Assembly: GCA_003342815.1 (NCBI GenBank) | Contig: PTEX01000060.1 | Location: 3,222,896-3,286,895, forward strand | Length of the DNA stretch: 64,000 nucleotides | Direction: 5' to 3' | Source of the DNA: Eudromia elegans | Taxonomy: Eukaryota > Chordata > Aves > Tinamiformes > Tinamidae | Part shown: piece by piece, positions 39,901 through 53,435 of the stretch | How the letters are laid out: each line of letters begins with the position of its first letter | Position numbering within the stretch: the first letter of the stretch is position 1 | Position numbers and translations under genes: made by a program | The notes under the pieces: generated by a model | What the model saw: the letters and a program-made list of their open reading frames with translations, nothing else | What the model was told of the DNA's origin: nothing | The model's database searches: none

Positions 39901-42900
39901 CTCTGGGCATGGTTGCGCAGTGAATGGAGCGCTCTGCAGAGCAGCTCAAGCTAACATCGATCCTTTTGAGTGCACTGGAGTCTATCGATTTTATTCTAGC
40001 GTCATAGTGAAGCCCTGTCAGCACTAGGGCTTCTGCTGAGAAATAGTTAACGTGGCTCTGCTCTCTCTGCTCTCTTCAGTGCGGGCGGCTTCCAGGAGCT
40101 GGCCTGCTTGCTGCCCTGCTCCATTATTCACTTTGACTTGTGCATTTTTCATACGTAGGCTCTGTTTTCTAGTGAACCGTAACAAGGGGGTTGCGCAAAT
40201 CACTTTTCCTAAAGAGCTTTGTATCAATAAATCACTTTTGCTAGTTAGTCATGGTATCTGGAGAGTATATTTACCCGAGAAAATACAATACAAGCAAAAT
40301 GCTTGTTAAGCATAGCGGAATAATACAACAAGAATGAAAACCTGAGAATCTCCAAAGCATACATTTGTGTCCCATAACAGCTGTTACTGTTTTTATTCCA
40401 CTTGAGGTAAACTGCTTTTGCTTAATGTTTGCTCCTGTTTTAAAATTTTATTTCAAGTGTGTGCCTTTGCTACTAGTTGTATTCGATGGAAATTTATTAT
40501 TTCACAAATATATTATTTTTACTTTTATAGTGGTTATCTCTATCTCTCCTCTGCTATGTTTTAGGCAAATTTGAATTTGCTTATGAAAATGTTTGATAAA
40601 CTATTTAAAAATCCAATAAAAATTCGCCTTGGCCATACAGAGTTCAGTCTCTGTTTATGGAAGGCTGGTTTCCCATGAAGGCACCATGGTACATAACCTG
40701 ATTGATAAACATTAAAAACTTGTGGGGTTAATACCTGCTGACTCTGGTCACCATTAAAATGATGCCCTTTAACAACGGTTGCGGTACTATGGCACCTGAA
40801 GTACCCTGCCATTTCCCTGTCCTCAGAACAAGGAGATAAAAATACTTCATTTACAAATAGAGTGTGGGAAAAATGTCACCTTTTAAATTATGCTCAAATA
40901 GGTATCAATGTCTCAGAATTAATCTAAGGCAGAGGACATACCTGGACCATTCACCTTGAACTCCTACCTAATATAGGCTGTAGGACCTACTTAAATCATC
41001 TCTAGATAAGGATATCACTTAATAAGGAGCAATGACTGCAGAAAGGAGACAAAAGTTATGATAGGTCTTGAATTTTTCCCTTTTTTAAAAAAAAAAAAAA
41101 AGAAAAGAACATATCTATATCCCTGTGTTTCCAGATTTTTTTTTTTCCACATGAAAACCACAGGATTAATGTTGACTTCAGTTAATGCCTTTTGCTTTTT
41201 TGGAAATTAATGGAATGTTTTCAGTAAAAGATGAAAGTAAAAGCATTTCATCTGCCTTTCTCACCTATCCAACATACAGTATACATGTAGCTGAGTTTCA
41301 CATATAGTCTAAGGTGGCTCTGTGGGGTCTCACCTTTGTGTTCCCTACTGTGACCCTCATCCTTCCAAACTGTCTTCTTTTCCCTTCAGTGGACTGGTTA
41401 GTGTTTGATAACCTTTCTTCTATTCACAAATGTCCTTTTCCCTTCAGTACTTATCCTCCCTCCATTTCTTCCATCCATGACTGTCTTTCCTGCTGCTCTG
41501 TCAGCCTCTTGCCTTTCCCTATCGCTTTCATTCTGTCCTCCTTGTACTTCTACTAACATTTTTACTTTTAGTCTCTATCTAAACTCAAGTTCAGAATTTC
41601 AACTTTTCTAAACCCCTGCAACATGGAACGAAGGCTATTTCTCACCTAAATATGTGTTCTCTCTGATAAGAACCCTTTAATTTCCCCCCTAGAAAGGTAA
41701 ACTGGTGAAGCTCCCAGTGTCTCTCACCATAATGGTAGTTTTCCAGGATCTCACTCACCCTCAAGGCTTTCCCAAAGATAGTTCAAGTGTCAGCATCCCC
41801 TTGAAGTTATAGTTGATTAAGCAGTTTATTCTGCAAGGTTTTCACGTCACTTGACATTTTCACCATGCAAGTGACACTTCCAAGGTCTTCCCTAGACCTT
41901 GACCACAAGAGAGGAGTATTTTATACACAGTCTGGAGCTCCTTTTGCTCTGTCCTGTGCAGATACCAGGATGAGTCACGCCATCCCATTGCTGCTTCTTA
42001 AGCACTGCCACAGCATTAACTCTCTTTCAAGGCTCTGAAACTTCTTCAGTATTCAAAGACCTTTTGAAAACTCAGCATGACTGATCCAGAGGCTGCTCAG
42101 GCAGCTCCTTTAGAAATCAGATAGGAAAATTAAGGCCTAGTTCATTTTCATAATTAAAGCTAGTTTTGTGCTTTATTCACACATAATTGCATTAGACTCT
42201 TAAATCCTCACTGCTTTCTGATCGATCTGATTTCCTCCCACCTGTTTAAATGAGCGCTGAAGTTTCAGTAAGATCGTGGTTTTCCTCAGCTCTTTCTATA
42301 TCTATTTCTCTACTGCTGTGAAAGGTGAGTAATGACATCATGTGTAATTGGAAAATTATGATAGAAACCATTTTTAATTTTTTTTTGTTACATAGGCTCA
42401 AATTATAAAGCTCTTAGCAGTTATAATTCCTTTTTTTTCTATATGTCTACACACAGAAACCTATGACTCATTTCCCCCATGCTTACATTATAATGAATAC
42501 ACCTAGGAATGTCACCTTGCTTTTCCAAGCACTCTTTCTAGATAAGCATTTGCCTCCATTTACCTTGCAACGTTAGATCTCTGGACGGATCTTTTTTTTT
42601 GGTAAAAAAGCTCAAAACAAATCAGAAAGCACCTTCATTACAATGTAAGTTCCACAGGAATAGCATTTTGCTTCTTTTAAAAAACGAAATAGGTCGATTT
42701 TGATATTCTATACTTTATTTATCTTATTTTAGATATGTTTATCGACAATACCTCTGTTCAGTGCAGCTGTATTTTTGTTTGGGAAAACAAAAATGTCTAT
42801 TTGTGATTTAAATTATTTTATAATTCCATTTATGATTATTTTGTATAAGCTACCTTCATTCACATCATATTTCTTTAGAATAAATACTAGATTGACAAGC

Positions 42901-43049
42901 AAAGAGCACAGATATTTCTTTTTTGCTGTGGTTTTTTTTTTTTTTGTTTTGTTTAGAGAAGATTCAAGGAATATTTCAATAAAAAAATAATTATTTTTCC
43001 ATTAAAAAACCCCCAGACTTTGCAAATATATACTTTTCATCATCTACAC

Positions 43050-43200
43050 CTTAAAGGTATAGTTCAGTAAGTAGCTTATTGGACTACAATCTAGGATATG
43101 TGCATTTTCTTATTATTTTTACAGCTAGCCTGCTTTTCTATGCCTCAAGTTTCCCCATTTGTGAAATCTGATTAAAAAAATAGGTATATTATCATCATTA
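43050..43200 (+). mobile_element. MIR-like (CORE-SINE) relic
   Basis: GCCTCAAGTTTCCCCATTTG, then TGAAATCTGATT and a TATTATCATCATTATC run resemble the right part of MIR (GCCTCAGTTTCCCCATCTGT, then AAAATGGGGATAATAATA). The tRNA-derived left part is barely recognisable. Such copies are very old in amniotes and rare in birds, so this is tentative. Confidence 0.4.
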
Positions 43201-46200
43201 TCAGAATTAATAAAAATATGTCCTGTATTATTTAAGATGATGATGTGTCAAACTACATTTTTTTTTTTAACCTATGTTGTTTAATTCCAGTCAATGTCGA
43301 TCTATGTATTAAACTCACACAGTCAACGTACGCTAACGTGACCTCGCTTCTGCTTTGCAGGTGAAGTACCAAGGATGTGTGTTGTGCTCTAAGTGCAACC
43401 AGTTAAACTCTGTAAAATTAAAAACCTCTCCAAAAAATAAATTATTCATAGAATTCAGTCAGAATTCATATATCACATTAAGATATGTAAGGTGACTTTC
43501 AAGTCATGCTCCAGACTCACCAGCTAGGTCATTTTCTTAGGGTAAAGCACTATCTTGCAGTATAAAACATGCATGAAAAGCACACAGTTGCTTTGCAGCT
43601 ACTTATATCTTCAGCATATTTGAAGTCACCCTTTTTGCTATACTTTTAGATGCTGCTAGAGGGACAAAATTTGAGAAGAAATGGTCCAGAATCGTATCAT
43701 TCTAAAGAACTTTCAGTGCTACAAAGTGTGCAGCTGCCCCCTGCAAATCTACTTTGGAAAAAAAAGTATAGAAGATGAAATTTTCCCCCTCTTTTAAAGA
43801 GAAATAGCTTTGCTTTCCTCCCCAGGAGTCAAATTTGAAGAAGGGATGGTAGCCATAACAGGAAAACAAGTGCAGTGGCCTGTCGTGAATAGAACTGCAT
43901 AAGACCAGCAAGCGACTACAGTGTGCAAACAAACAGCAAATTTGAACGTTTTGTTGGGATACTGTGTTCTGATGGTATGAAGCTTAGCAAGGACATTTGT
44001 GGAGTTCAGACCTGGACAGATCAACAGGTTATTCACTCCCTCTTTTCCGTGCCGTTCTCTCACTCCTCACAGTGCCATTCCCCGCTGCAGTGGCATATTG
44101 GTCCTTCAAGGTCGACTCGCACTAATATATGCATTATAATAGATTTCTAAATTAATAACAAATCTGAAAGGCAATTTTCTGCAATGCAAAGCTTGGCTTT
44201 TTTTCTGAAGAGACAAATCCAGCACATCAAAGATGCTTTTTAAAAGTTTTGCCTAGAAAATGACTGTCTTTGTGGCAAGATGGTTACTATCATCTCCAGA
44301 ATGATTCATATTCTCCTAGCAAATTGAGATTCCTCATTCCCATGTATTTAAATGTACATATTATTTAAAATTTACATATCATTCACCAAGGCCAATTGTA
44401 AAACTAGGTCAAAATTAAGTTGAAATGCAGCTTTTCAGAACAATGCTCCTTAGTTTATCATATTTTTTTTCCGTGTTGCTTTCTGCGTCTTACCCCATAA
44501 GGTTCCTACATATTTTGGGGGAGAAGCCAGCATCTCAGACACTCCTCTTTCTCTGTTGTGTGTGCTTCACTGTGCCTGTGCAGTGAAGGATTTCTTCCTG
44601 AAAAGTCATTTCTGTGGGTGGATCTATATCCCTGGTAACACAACTGCTATGCAGGAGGGGAAAAGCCTGCCTGTCTCTATGAGCCTGGAGGACTAGAGTT
44701 ACAGCTCTAAAAGATTGCCCTATTTCACTATGCAAAACTTTATCTGTTAGACTAATATTACTGCTGCATATTGCCTTGCAGAAACTGGAATATTGTAAAT
44801 TTAAATCTGCAAAAGTCTCAGCTAGCTACTGTATAATTTCCACTAGTTTAACTCTGCTTATTTTGCACCTTTATCCTATAACAGGATAAACCACACCAGC
44901 AATATTTTCTGTTCTCCATCCATTACCAAGGCAGCCCTTGCAATAAGCCTAGACTGGACGATCACCTTCCAAACCCAGTGATAAAGCCAATCTAAATAAA
45001 GCCAAGGGACTTCAGCTAAAGGGAGTACAGGAAAATAAGCTGAAAGACCACATCCTAAAGAGCTCCATTGACAGAAAAGGCAATTTTCATGTAAACCTAT
45101 AAACAAAAAGAAAAAAATTATGTACTGCAAACTACCTGGGGAGAGGAAGCAAGTTGGGAAGCAAGAGAGCACAATAAATGAGTGGTAGCGCCATAAAAAT
45201 AAAATATCTATATAATAATTTAAATGAAACAGCAGCAGAACAGCAGCCTCTAGGCAACTATGACTTGCATGAAATAACTTTTCATATAGTAACTCAAGGT
45301 CTCAGTGATCTTGGCAAAGTTTAGGGGATAAGTCTCAAGATGAATGTGAACTTCTTTTTTTTCACTGTACGTGCATAGCTTTTGAACTCTTAAATAAACA
45401 TTATTTAATTTTCCTTCATGGTTAGTATGGAATGTATGCCCTGACCATCATTTTATCATTTTTTTTCTGCAGTTGATGTTTATTTTTTTCCTATCATTTT
45501 CACAATATTGTCTAGTATTATGAATTGCCTTACAGCAAGTGTCTGTATGCTCCCTTTGAACAAATTCTCTGGGAGCTTTCAATGTAGAGGGATTAATTAA
45601 CGCTATGCTTGCAATTCTATATATTGGAAAATGAAGTCTCTTGTACTCCTTTTGGAGCAAAATGGCTCAGTGCATTGAGTGACTCTTTCATGAAATTAAA
45701 AAAAATCTGTCAAACAGAATCTCCAATTTTCTTCTCGTTTGATGAGTCCTCAAAGCCTCAAATTATATTAAAAATACTACAATATTCCAGTGAGAAGACT
45801 TTCATAAACAGAATATTCCAAATGACTTAAAATTTCTCACATGCCAGAAAAACTCTGAACACTCTCTCCATTCTAATTCAAACTATAAATATCTCCCCAA
45901 TATTTCATCTGGACTTGCTGATTCACTGAATCAGTGAGTCCCTCATATAAAGAAATACTGAGAAAACCTTATATAGATTACTAAAACCAGTGAAAAATAT
46001 GACCATGAAAAAGTAATATACAAAAGACAAAAACAAAGATCATAATAAGAAAAATACTGTTTCCCTTGGAAAGCTCTAGCCCTCAAGTATTAATTCCACA
46101 GGTATATATTATTTTTCTACCTCATTCCTTCCTGCAAGCTCCGGCTATGAAAATGCCCTTGGAGTTTGGATGCTGCACTACTGCATTGCTGACATAAAAC

Positions 46201-46802
46201 TGAGCAACAACCACAGTCTAATGCAACCTACCCAGCCTCTACACAGGGCTGTTCAGACACTTAGATTTAATAGCAAGAGTTTAAAATAACAGTAGGAAAA
46301 TAGGAATTTCTTTGATAGCCACCCAGAGGAAGCTAAATGTGGGGTATTATTTCAGGTTCTTTTGCTAATCACAGAGTAGCTATAAACTGTGCAGTTAAAA
46401 TGATTTCCCTAGTCACTTACAGCCTTTTCTCCTCCTTTATTTTCCCTTTCTGGGCTCTGCAGCTTTTTTGCTTTGATTATTGGGCAGAGAAATCCTCCCA
46501 CTCCCCAGCTGGGAAAGGAGGCAGCCCCTGCACAGCTGCAGCAGTGATGAAGCATAGGGCAAGTCTTCCTCACAAACTGAGGAGCAAGGGAAGGCCATAT
46601 GCTTCCCTTGTAGCTGTCACGGATAAATCAAGATCTGCTAGCAGCACGTAGTCTGAATCACTGCAGATTTATCCTTATCTGGAGTGGGTTACATTAAGGA
46701 AACTGGTCGATCCCAGCCTGTCCCTGCCTTGGGTAACTCATGGGCAACCATGTATTCTGCTTCCTGACAACCCTAAACTGCATCAAAGTAATTATGTCTT
46801 AG

Positions 46803-46868
46803 CAGCAATAAGAATACATATAATAAGCAATATGAACAGCAGTAACAGCAATAAGAATACATACAATA
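46803..46868. repeat. Two-copy direct repeat, 43-bp period
   Basis: CAGCAATAAGAATACATA occurs at 46803 and 46846 with no differences over 18 bp; the intervening part is AT/AG-rich. Confidence 0.8.
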
Positions 46869-48471
46869 TTTTTTCACATCTCTAAGGGGATTTGGTACTA
46901 TAATGACTTCACTTCTCTTACCAGAAGCCTTCAGCAAGACAGTAATGTGGGTTTATTTAGTTTCCAGTCCCAAGCACTGACTGTGAATGAGAGCTTATAG
47001 TGCTAGGCTGTATCCTCTGGCCTTCAGAAATTACAGCTCCCCCCTCTCCCAGCCATTCTGCCTTTCCACAAGTGCTCCAGACTGACAGGTTTTCTATGGA
47101 TACCATGAGCAGGTAGCACAGGGGCCCCTAAAATATGCCCAGCTGAACAACCAGGAACAGTTTCAGTATAGTAGCTGTCTGGGAGGAGAGCAAAAGCAAA
47201 GTTTTGAAGTGATTAGTTATAGCTGGATTGCCAAATTGGGGCTGCTCTTAGGTGAAAGGAAGTCGCTTGCTTTGGGTGAATAAAAAGAAAAAAATCAGGC
47301 TGTTCCAAGGTATCTTAATTTAGGTCACTGAACTAAAGCATCCGACTTCTGCAGCTGCCTGGGAAGATGTTGACCTGGTATTTCAGTGTCACATTAGCAG
47401 GAATGTGCACCAGGCTCCCAGCTCCTTTCATCAGCTCCCCCCTGTAGAGCCTAAGGTCAAAACAAAGTCTGTAGTAAGGAACAGGAGATGAAAAGAGAGC
47501 ATGGACCTTCCTCAAGCAGCTGCCTGCAGAGCTCAGTCTTCCCTTCCCAATGGCTCAATCTTGAGCAGTGCAACAACAGCCACTGGCACATTCACCTACC
47601 ATTAATATAATCATTTGTAACTTTGAACTCAGATCTGTGACAGGAACTAGAAAGCATAAGCAAAATTCCTACACAGCCTTCCCATGCACTATACCCCTGT
47701 TTTCAAGAGCCTTTCTTAATTTCTCTTTTTAATATACAGAGCATTGTCTTACACACACACTGAAATATAGTGCAAACATCATATACAGATACCCAGCAAG
47801 TCAGTTTTGCAAACTGCAGAACCATAAACAAGTCTGGATTCTCATATTTTTCCCTTGCTGATGACTCAGCTCCATATGCAGATATTCCTGCCTCTCCTTG
47901 TAGGCAGGCTGCAGTGGGCCAATCGAGGAAAAAAAAATCGCAAAAAGAAGCTTTCTTGTATTAAACACTATAGGCCACTATTCTACTATAAGCCTGTTAT
48001 GAATTAGTCAATAGGAAGGATTCTGCCTTTGAATTATAGTTATTTTAGTCCTAGTGCTCCAAGAATAACTACTGCTTATTCTCAGTAAATACACAGACAA
48101 GGCTAGCAAAGAAAAAGAATTTTTAAAAGTACCCTCAGTCAGAAAGCTTTCAACGGTGAAGAAAACATCTATACGTCAGCAATAACAAACACTCAGGGAG
48201 CAGCACAGCACTTGGTAAGGGAAGCTCTGCAGCTATCTGAGCAATGCTAATTTTAGAAGATTTGCTTTTTGCTCTTGGAAGATGTGGGACTGTTCCACTG
48301 GGGCTGCTGATGGTCAGATATTGATTCCTGCACTCTGCCTTCTCGAGAGGTATTCCTCTACAGCACAGGCTTTTACACTTTGAAAATAGCTATTTCTAGT
48401 GACCATTTCTGGTGGCCACTCCCTTTTAATCAGTTATTTTTGGACCATGTATTTTCCCCATTCTGCTGTTG

Positions 48472-48477
48472 CCTTCT
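48472..48477. repeat. Left 6-bp target-site duplication of the solo LTR
   Basis: CCTTCT directly before the LTR's TG, identical to 49128-49133. Confidence 0.85.
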
Positions 48478-49127
48478 TGTTGCAGACAATTTTGATATGT
48501 CCCCCATGGGTGCCCAAGACAGGCTCCTCTCCCCCTGTTATGTCCATTGTCCGCATTAGGTCTGTTATTATGGCATGGGAATCAGCCACTGATTGGCTGA
48601 GCGTGGCGCGAGGCGACGAGAACATTCGAGAACCCCCGAGTGGGATGCAGAGATTTGAGAACATTCTCGAAGTTCCTCGCCCCCCACCTCACCGAACACC
48701 TGCCCCTGCCTGTCACCCGCTGCCTCCTCCCCACGGCCAATCCCCGTGTGGGAATACCCTCTGAGCCAATCCCTGTACCCCACATCTCCCGACTCCCACC
48801 AATCATTTTCTCAGTTCTGTATCAGTTTATTATATAAGAGTTGTACTCATTTCAATAAAGGTTCCTGCGTGCTTGTTCCACGTACCTCGTCTCGTGCGTT
48901 TCCTTTGCCGTGTGCTTGGTGTGTGGCTGTGAGCGTGTGTGAGCAGGAACCCCCTCGCGTGTGCCCTCCCCTGTCGCTATCCCGACCCGTGTCCATCCCC
49001 AAGACCGTCGCTGGATCCCTGGGATCGTCTCTGGTATTTTGGGGCGCACTCCCCCCGGCTCGTGCTTTGCGAGGCTAGCCGTCTGGGTAAGTGTTTGGGG
49101 TTGTTCTGGGGACGGAGTGCCGCTTCA
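48478..49127 (+). mobile_element. Solo LTR of an endogenous retrovirus (class II/ERVK-like)
   Basis: A 650-bp element begins TGTTGCAG and ends CCGCTTCA. It is flanked on both sides by the same 6 bp, CCTTCT (48472-48477 and 49128-49133). Six-base target duplications are usual for alpha- and betaretrovirus-like (class II) integrations. In order it shows U3 with CCAAT boxes, TATATAAG at 48831-48838, AATAAA at 48854-48859, then a GT-rich stretch (48905-48940) suited to a poly(A) downstream element, and a CpG-rich U5. No primer-binding site, gag/pol/env or second LTR follows, so it is a solo LTR left by LTR-LTR recombination. The exact target repeat and intact-looking promoter motifs suggest it is not very old, but with one LTR it cannot be dated. 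Confidence 0.88.
48592..48859 (+). promoter_or_regulatory. LTR U3 promoter with two heat-shock elements, CCAAT boxes and TATA
   Basis: Two perfect matches to the three-unit heat-shock element nGAAnnTTCnnGAAn lie at 48620-48632 (GAACATTCGAGAA) and 48659-48671 (GAACATTCTCGAA). The second is followed by GTTC, a possible fourth unit one base short of the regular spacing. They share the direct repeat GAGAACATTC 39 bp apart. CCAAT boxes lie at 48592-48596 (inverted), 48737-48741, 48766-48770 and 48799-48803, and TATATAAG at 48831. Heat-shock elements plus CCAAT and TATA is the layout of HSF-responsive promoters such as HSP70. Response to HSF is inferred from the sites only. Confidence 0.6.
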
Positions 49128-49133
49128 CCTTCT
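49128..49133. repeat. Right 6-bp target-site duplication of the solo LTR
   Basis: CCTTCT directly after the LTR's CA, identical to 48472-48477. Confidence 0.85.
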
Positions 49134-50820
49134 CCTATAATCTCTCTCCTGAGAGGTCAAAGCCTGATACTGCATGAACAAGGTGCAAGTACTGCTCTCC
49201 TCTACAACCTTTCCACTAAAGACAAAAGCCAGGAAGCACCAACACTGCAAACTAAAAGAACTTCTTCAGTGTCCAGTGGAACGCACCTCTTCTTACTTTT
49301 GCAACCTTCTGCATTTTTGCAAAGAAAATCAGTCATGCAAACAGCATAAGTAATAGTATGGTAGCAATTTACAGTTAGGCTTACCATAAAATGAAACTCT
49401 AAGACTTAGACAAATGCCTTACTGCACCAAAAATATCTGAGGATTGCTTTTCAGCTCTGTCATCAGAACGTTTTAATTTTACCTCTTAAATACTTATGAT
49501 TACAGCTTTAGCCTTTTCAGTGAGATTTACCACATCCTTGAATTTGGGGAAATGTGGAAATCTAACCATAGAGGGGGTAGTGAGGCAATATTGCAAGTAT
49601 CTGCTCAATAACTCTCTCTTGAACTACAGAAATAAAATCTCATGGCACTTGATATCACTGAAACATCATGGCCAAGGAAAGAAGAAGGTGGGTTGTCAGT
49701 CTTTCCACAGAGGAAATCACATAGGGATTACAGGATAAACTTTGTGAGAGTTCTCATAGGAAGGTCAGAGTTTACTGATTGATCATGAGTGAGAATTTAC
49801 TCTTTTGGAGTATCTCTGACCTGATGTCCTAACCCCAGGAGGAAATGATTGCTCTCGTATGAGCATGCCTGCCCGTCTCTCACCCAGCTGTACAAAGCCC
49901 AAGAGCTAACTTCAACTAATCTGTAAAAAGGAGGATGTATCAAAAGTGTTAAGATCCTAAAAACTCTGTGAAATTTTGTGGTTCATTAAAAAAAGAGGAG
50001 CATTCTGTAATGTAATCAGATGTGTTTAGACAACAAGGTCTGTCAATCTCACGATGCAAATCCACGAGATATCTTGCTTCCTTAGTTCTAAAGTTGATAA
50101 AATATAACTTTCCTAAACACTCTTTTCCACAAAAATGGACCTTCATACATTACCTTCATACAGCTACAGAATGAAAATATGTGCTGAGGCATCAAAAGAT
50201 TCTGTGAAAACAGCACTACTAATCATTACTGCCCTCTTTTTTTTTTTCTCCTCTAACATCCATAAAATAGGCAAGGTTAGATGAGCAAAAAGTCTGACCT
50301 CATATGTTGAACTCAGCATGAATCCAACATGACTCATTAAGAGACCCACTGCCTTTCTTTACTATTCTTCAAGGTAACTATTAATTTTGCCTAATGTACC
50401 ATCAACTTCTCCTAAAACCACCTCTTCAGCAAGTGTCCCCAAGCACAGCACTGAACCAAACAGTCAATTAATTAAAACTTTCTACTAGCTTAGAGAACTT
50501 AGGCCAGGCTTTGTCAGACCCTATTCAGTTACTGTCTTCTATACTGACCATGATTTATCAAGTGTAGATCTCTTTCTTCATAGCACTGGACATATTTCCC
50601 AAGTCCTGCAGTAATGGAATACCGCACTAATACGAGTCATTTTATGTCTTTGATATTCAAAATAGAGCAAGATAATGGCATATTTTAGGGAATTTTGCCT
50701 AGGTGTACTTTGGAGCACTGCAGTTTATTATAAACCACCAAGTCTTATTTTACTCCCCGATCTGCATTTTATGACTTTAAGTTGACAGAGAAATTCTCAC
50801 ATTCTTTGAGGTGGCTGAAG

Positions 50821-50940
50821 AAACTAAGCCTATATATAACATATATACACACACATAAATATGTTCTTTTCTTAAATATATAGATATATAAATATATAGA
50901 TATATATAAATATCTATATATTTAAGAAAATATTTTTTAT
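50821..50940. repeat. AT-rich repeat with a perfect 21-bp inverted repeat
   Basis: The arms 50867-50887 (TTTTCTTAAATATATAGATAT) and 50910-50930 are exact reverse complements, separated by a 22-bp AT-only loop that also contains AGATAT units. It could extrude as a cruciform. It has no flanking target duplication that I can see. Confidence 0.85.
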
Positions 50941-52507
50941 ATTAACAGTGGTCTCTAGGTTCAATGATTTAAGACGGTATCTGATGAGCTTATGAGGAGT
51001 AAAAGTATGCAAGGCTGCCAAGGCTAAAAGGGATTGACAAATGCATAGTTACAACCTCCTTAATTCATAGGGGAAAAAAGCCCAAGCTGAGTGTACTTTT
51101 ACAGTAGATCTGCCTCAAACTCACCCTCCCAAGCTCTTACTTGAGCCTTGTAAGCTCAAAGCAGAAAGTCTCAGTAGACTATAAATAAGGACAACTAAAG
51201 TTTTAAATGGAACCAACTGAGTGAGATTATGTCAAATTGAGCAGAAATAATAGTAATAATAAAATAACCCTTCTACACAAGGTAATTATTTCCTTGGAGT
51301 CACTTTCGGCATAAAAGACCCAGCTCCACATACGAGACATTCTGCCTACTTGTGCCTGCTGTGTTACCCCCAAAGAAGGAGTCATCTCTTAATCTGGGGA
51401 CAGGGGTCATGCCTAACAAAGCTACTCTTCTCAGGAAAACATTTTCTGGACCTGCACCTTGAATTAAAGGAGTTAACGCCGAGTTTATGGAACCTGAAGA
51501 TGCTCTGATATAAACAATGTTCTTTTGTTCTGGCAGAAATAAAGAGTGCAAAAGTCCCAATAACACCTTAAAGCACTCTTTAAAGATAAAGATAAAGAAT
51601 TCTGTAACTTGAATAACAAGAATAAAATGAGAAGTTTATTAACAAGTATTTCATATGGACAGACTAGATTTTTCTCTCTCAAAAGCAGCAACTGCAATAC
51701 ATTTTGCAGCTTTGCCATTAAATACAGAGAGATGATTCTCCAACTAATTTCTAAAGGAGGTTTTGTGGAAGAAAATGGATAATCAACATGGAGAATGTCT
51801 TTCTTCTGAAAAATGCTTTCAGTCTATCATAAATGGCAGCCATTTAAAGGCAATCACTTGTGTTTTATATCTCTCACAAAAGCCAGCAGACACAGTACCC
51901 TGTCTTTGAGACAAAACACTGGTACATGTGGCACAGCATTTCAAGCAGTAATAACCAAAAGCCACAGATTCAACAGCACCCAGAAAAAAAAATGAGCTTT
52001 CGTCCATTAAAATCTATAGCTTTGTTTGCTATTGCTTATCAGTTCCTTTAATTTCTTTATTACATTTTGAATTACCAATTATCTGTTCTGGATGAGATAG
52101 GCTGAGTAGATACAAATTGTATTGGTTCTGCGGTACATACACCGATAACTTACACATCTATTAAAAATAAAGTGGTTTTCAGAATATCACCCAGGAGGCA
52201 TGTGTTCTGTTCAGTGACCTTTGGAAACTCTAGTCCAATGAATAACTAGTGATGCGCAAGTAACTTGAGAGACAGTAGATAAAAAGTGCCTATAACCTTA
52301 TACATTTTCTGCTACGAGACTACGCGGAGAGTGGCTACAGTAAAAAGATATATTGGTCTTTTATAATTTGCCTGAATGACCGAATCAATGAGAATAAAAG
52401 CTTGTATGCCTTTAAGTTGAGGGTTATGAAATTCATTATCCTGGGCAATTAAAACCATAAAACATGCAAAAGAGGTGCAACGGATTGTATAATCTAAGTA
52501 GGTAACT

Positions 52508-52529
52508 CAATGGTAGTTTGCTACCATTG
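52508..52529. repeat. Short perfect inverted repeat
   Basis: CAATGGTAG, a TTTG loop, then CTACCATTG: a nine-base stem in unique intron. Short enough to be chance. Confidence 0.7.
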
Positions 52530-53435
52530 CATCAGCTCAAATGGCACCAGTCACATCTTGATAAATCAGGCCTTGCATTCAAACATTTTATGTATAAAGA
52601 AGCCTAAATGTTTACTCCAAGATGATAAGACTTTATATTACTAGAATATGGGTAGAATATTGAAGGAATTTGGCAATGAAAATCTTGAATCCATTAGGAA
52701 TCCTTCTAAGCACTACTGTAAATGAGAAAGCTAAGAGTTTCTTGGCCATCTGGTGTTGGTCCTATGATAAATAAAGTCTGTAGTCTAAAGAAATTAGTTA
52801 TATAACAACAACAACAAAAAAAAGGCAAGGAAAAAAAAACAAAGCTAAGAATTCATATATAATGCAATGCAACTTCTAAATATCAGTCTATTTTTGTGCT
52901 ATTGCTAACAATGGCCTCACTGCCAGTCCTGAATACAAGTGATGCAATTCAGACTTGGATAAAACTATCATCCTTTATACACAGACACAGCCTTCAGTTT
53001 CTATAGTCACTAGAACACACAAAAAAATCATTTGCAACTCTTCTTTTATAAATGAAGACTGCATGTCTTTTATTAACATGCACCCATGCAAGGAAAGCAA
53101 GGAGGTTCAATGTGAAAAGCTTCTGCATTTCCAATTCACAACCAAGGGAGAGTTACCAAGTCACATGGGCTCTGCCTGATGACCAAATACCGAGGCAAGT
53201 ACTTATGCATTGCAGGAAGGAGAGCATTCTGGATGCTGTTCTGCAGGTCCCTACACCTGAAACATCTTAAAAATATGAAAAGTTTATCCGAACGCATTAC
53301 TTGCATTTTCATACAACAGGAAGCATAATGGAAGGCCTCATCCAAAAGGTATTTATTTATGGCCATTCTTAATTTCCCAAATATTTGCACTACAGAAAAT
53401 ACTTTGCCCATAAGAAAATAATAAATTACACTTAC

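Noticed and set aside
48399-49349. Several frames of 60-136 codons across the LTR
   Set aside because: They come from the GC-rich LTR itself, and no retroviral protein is encoded there.
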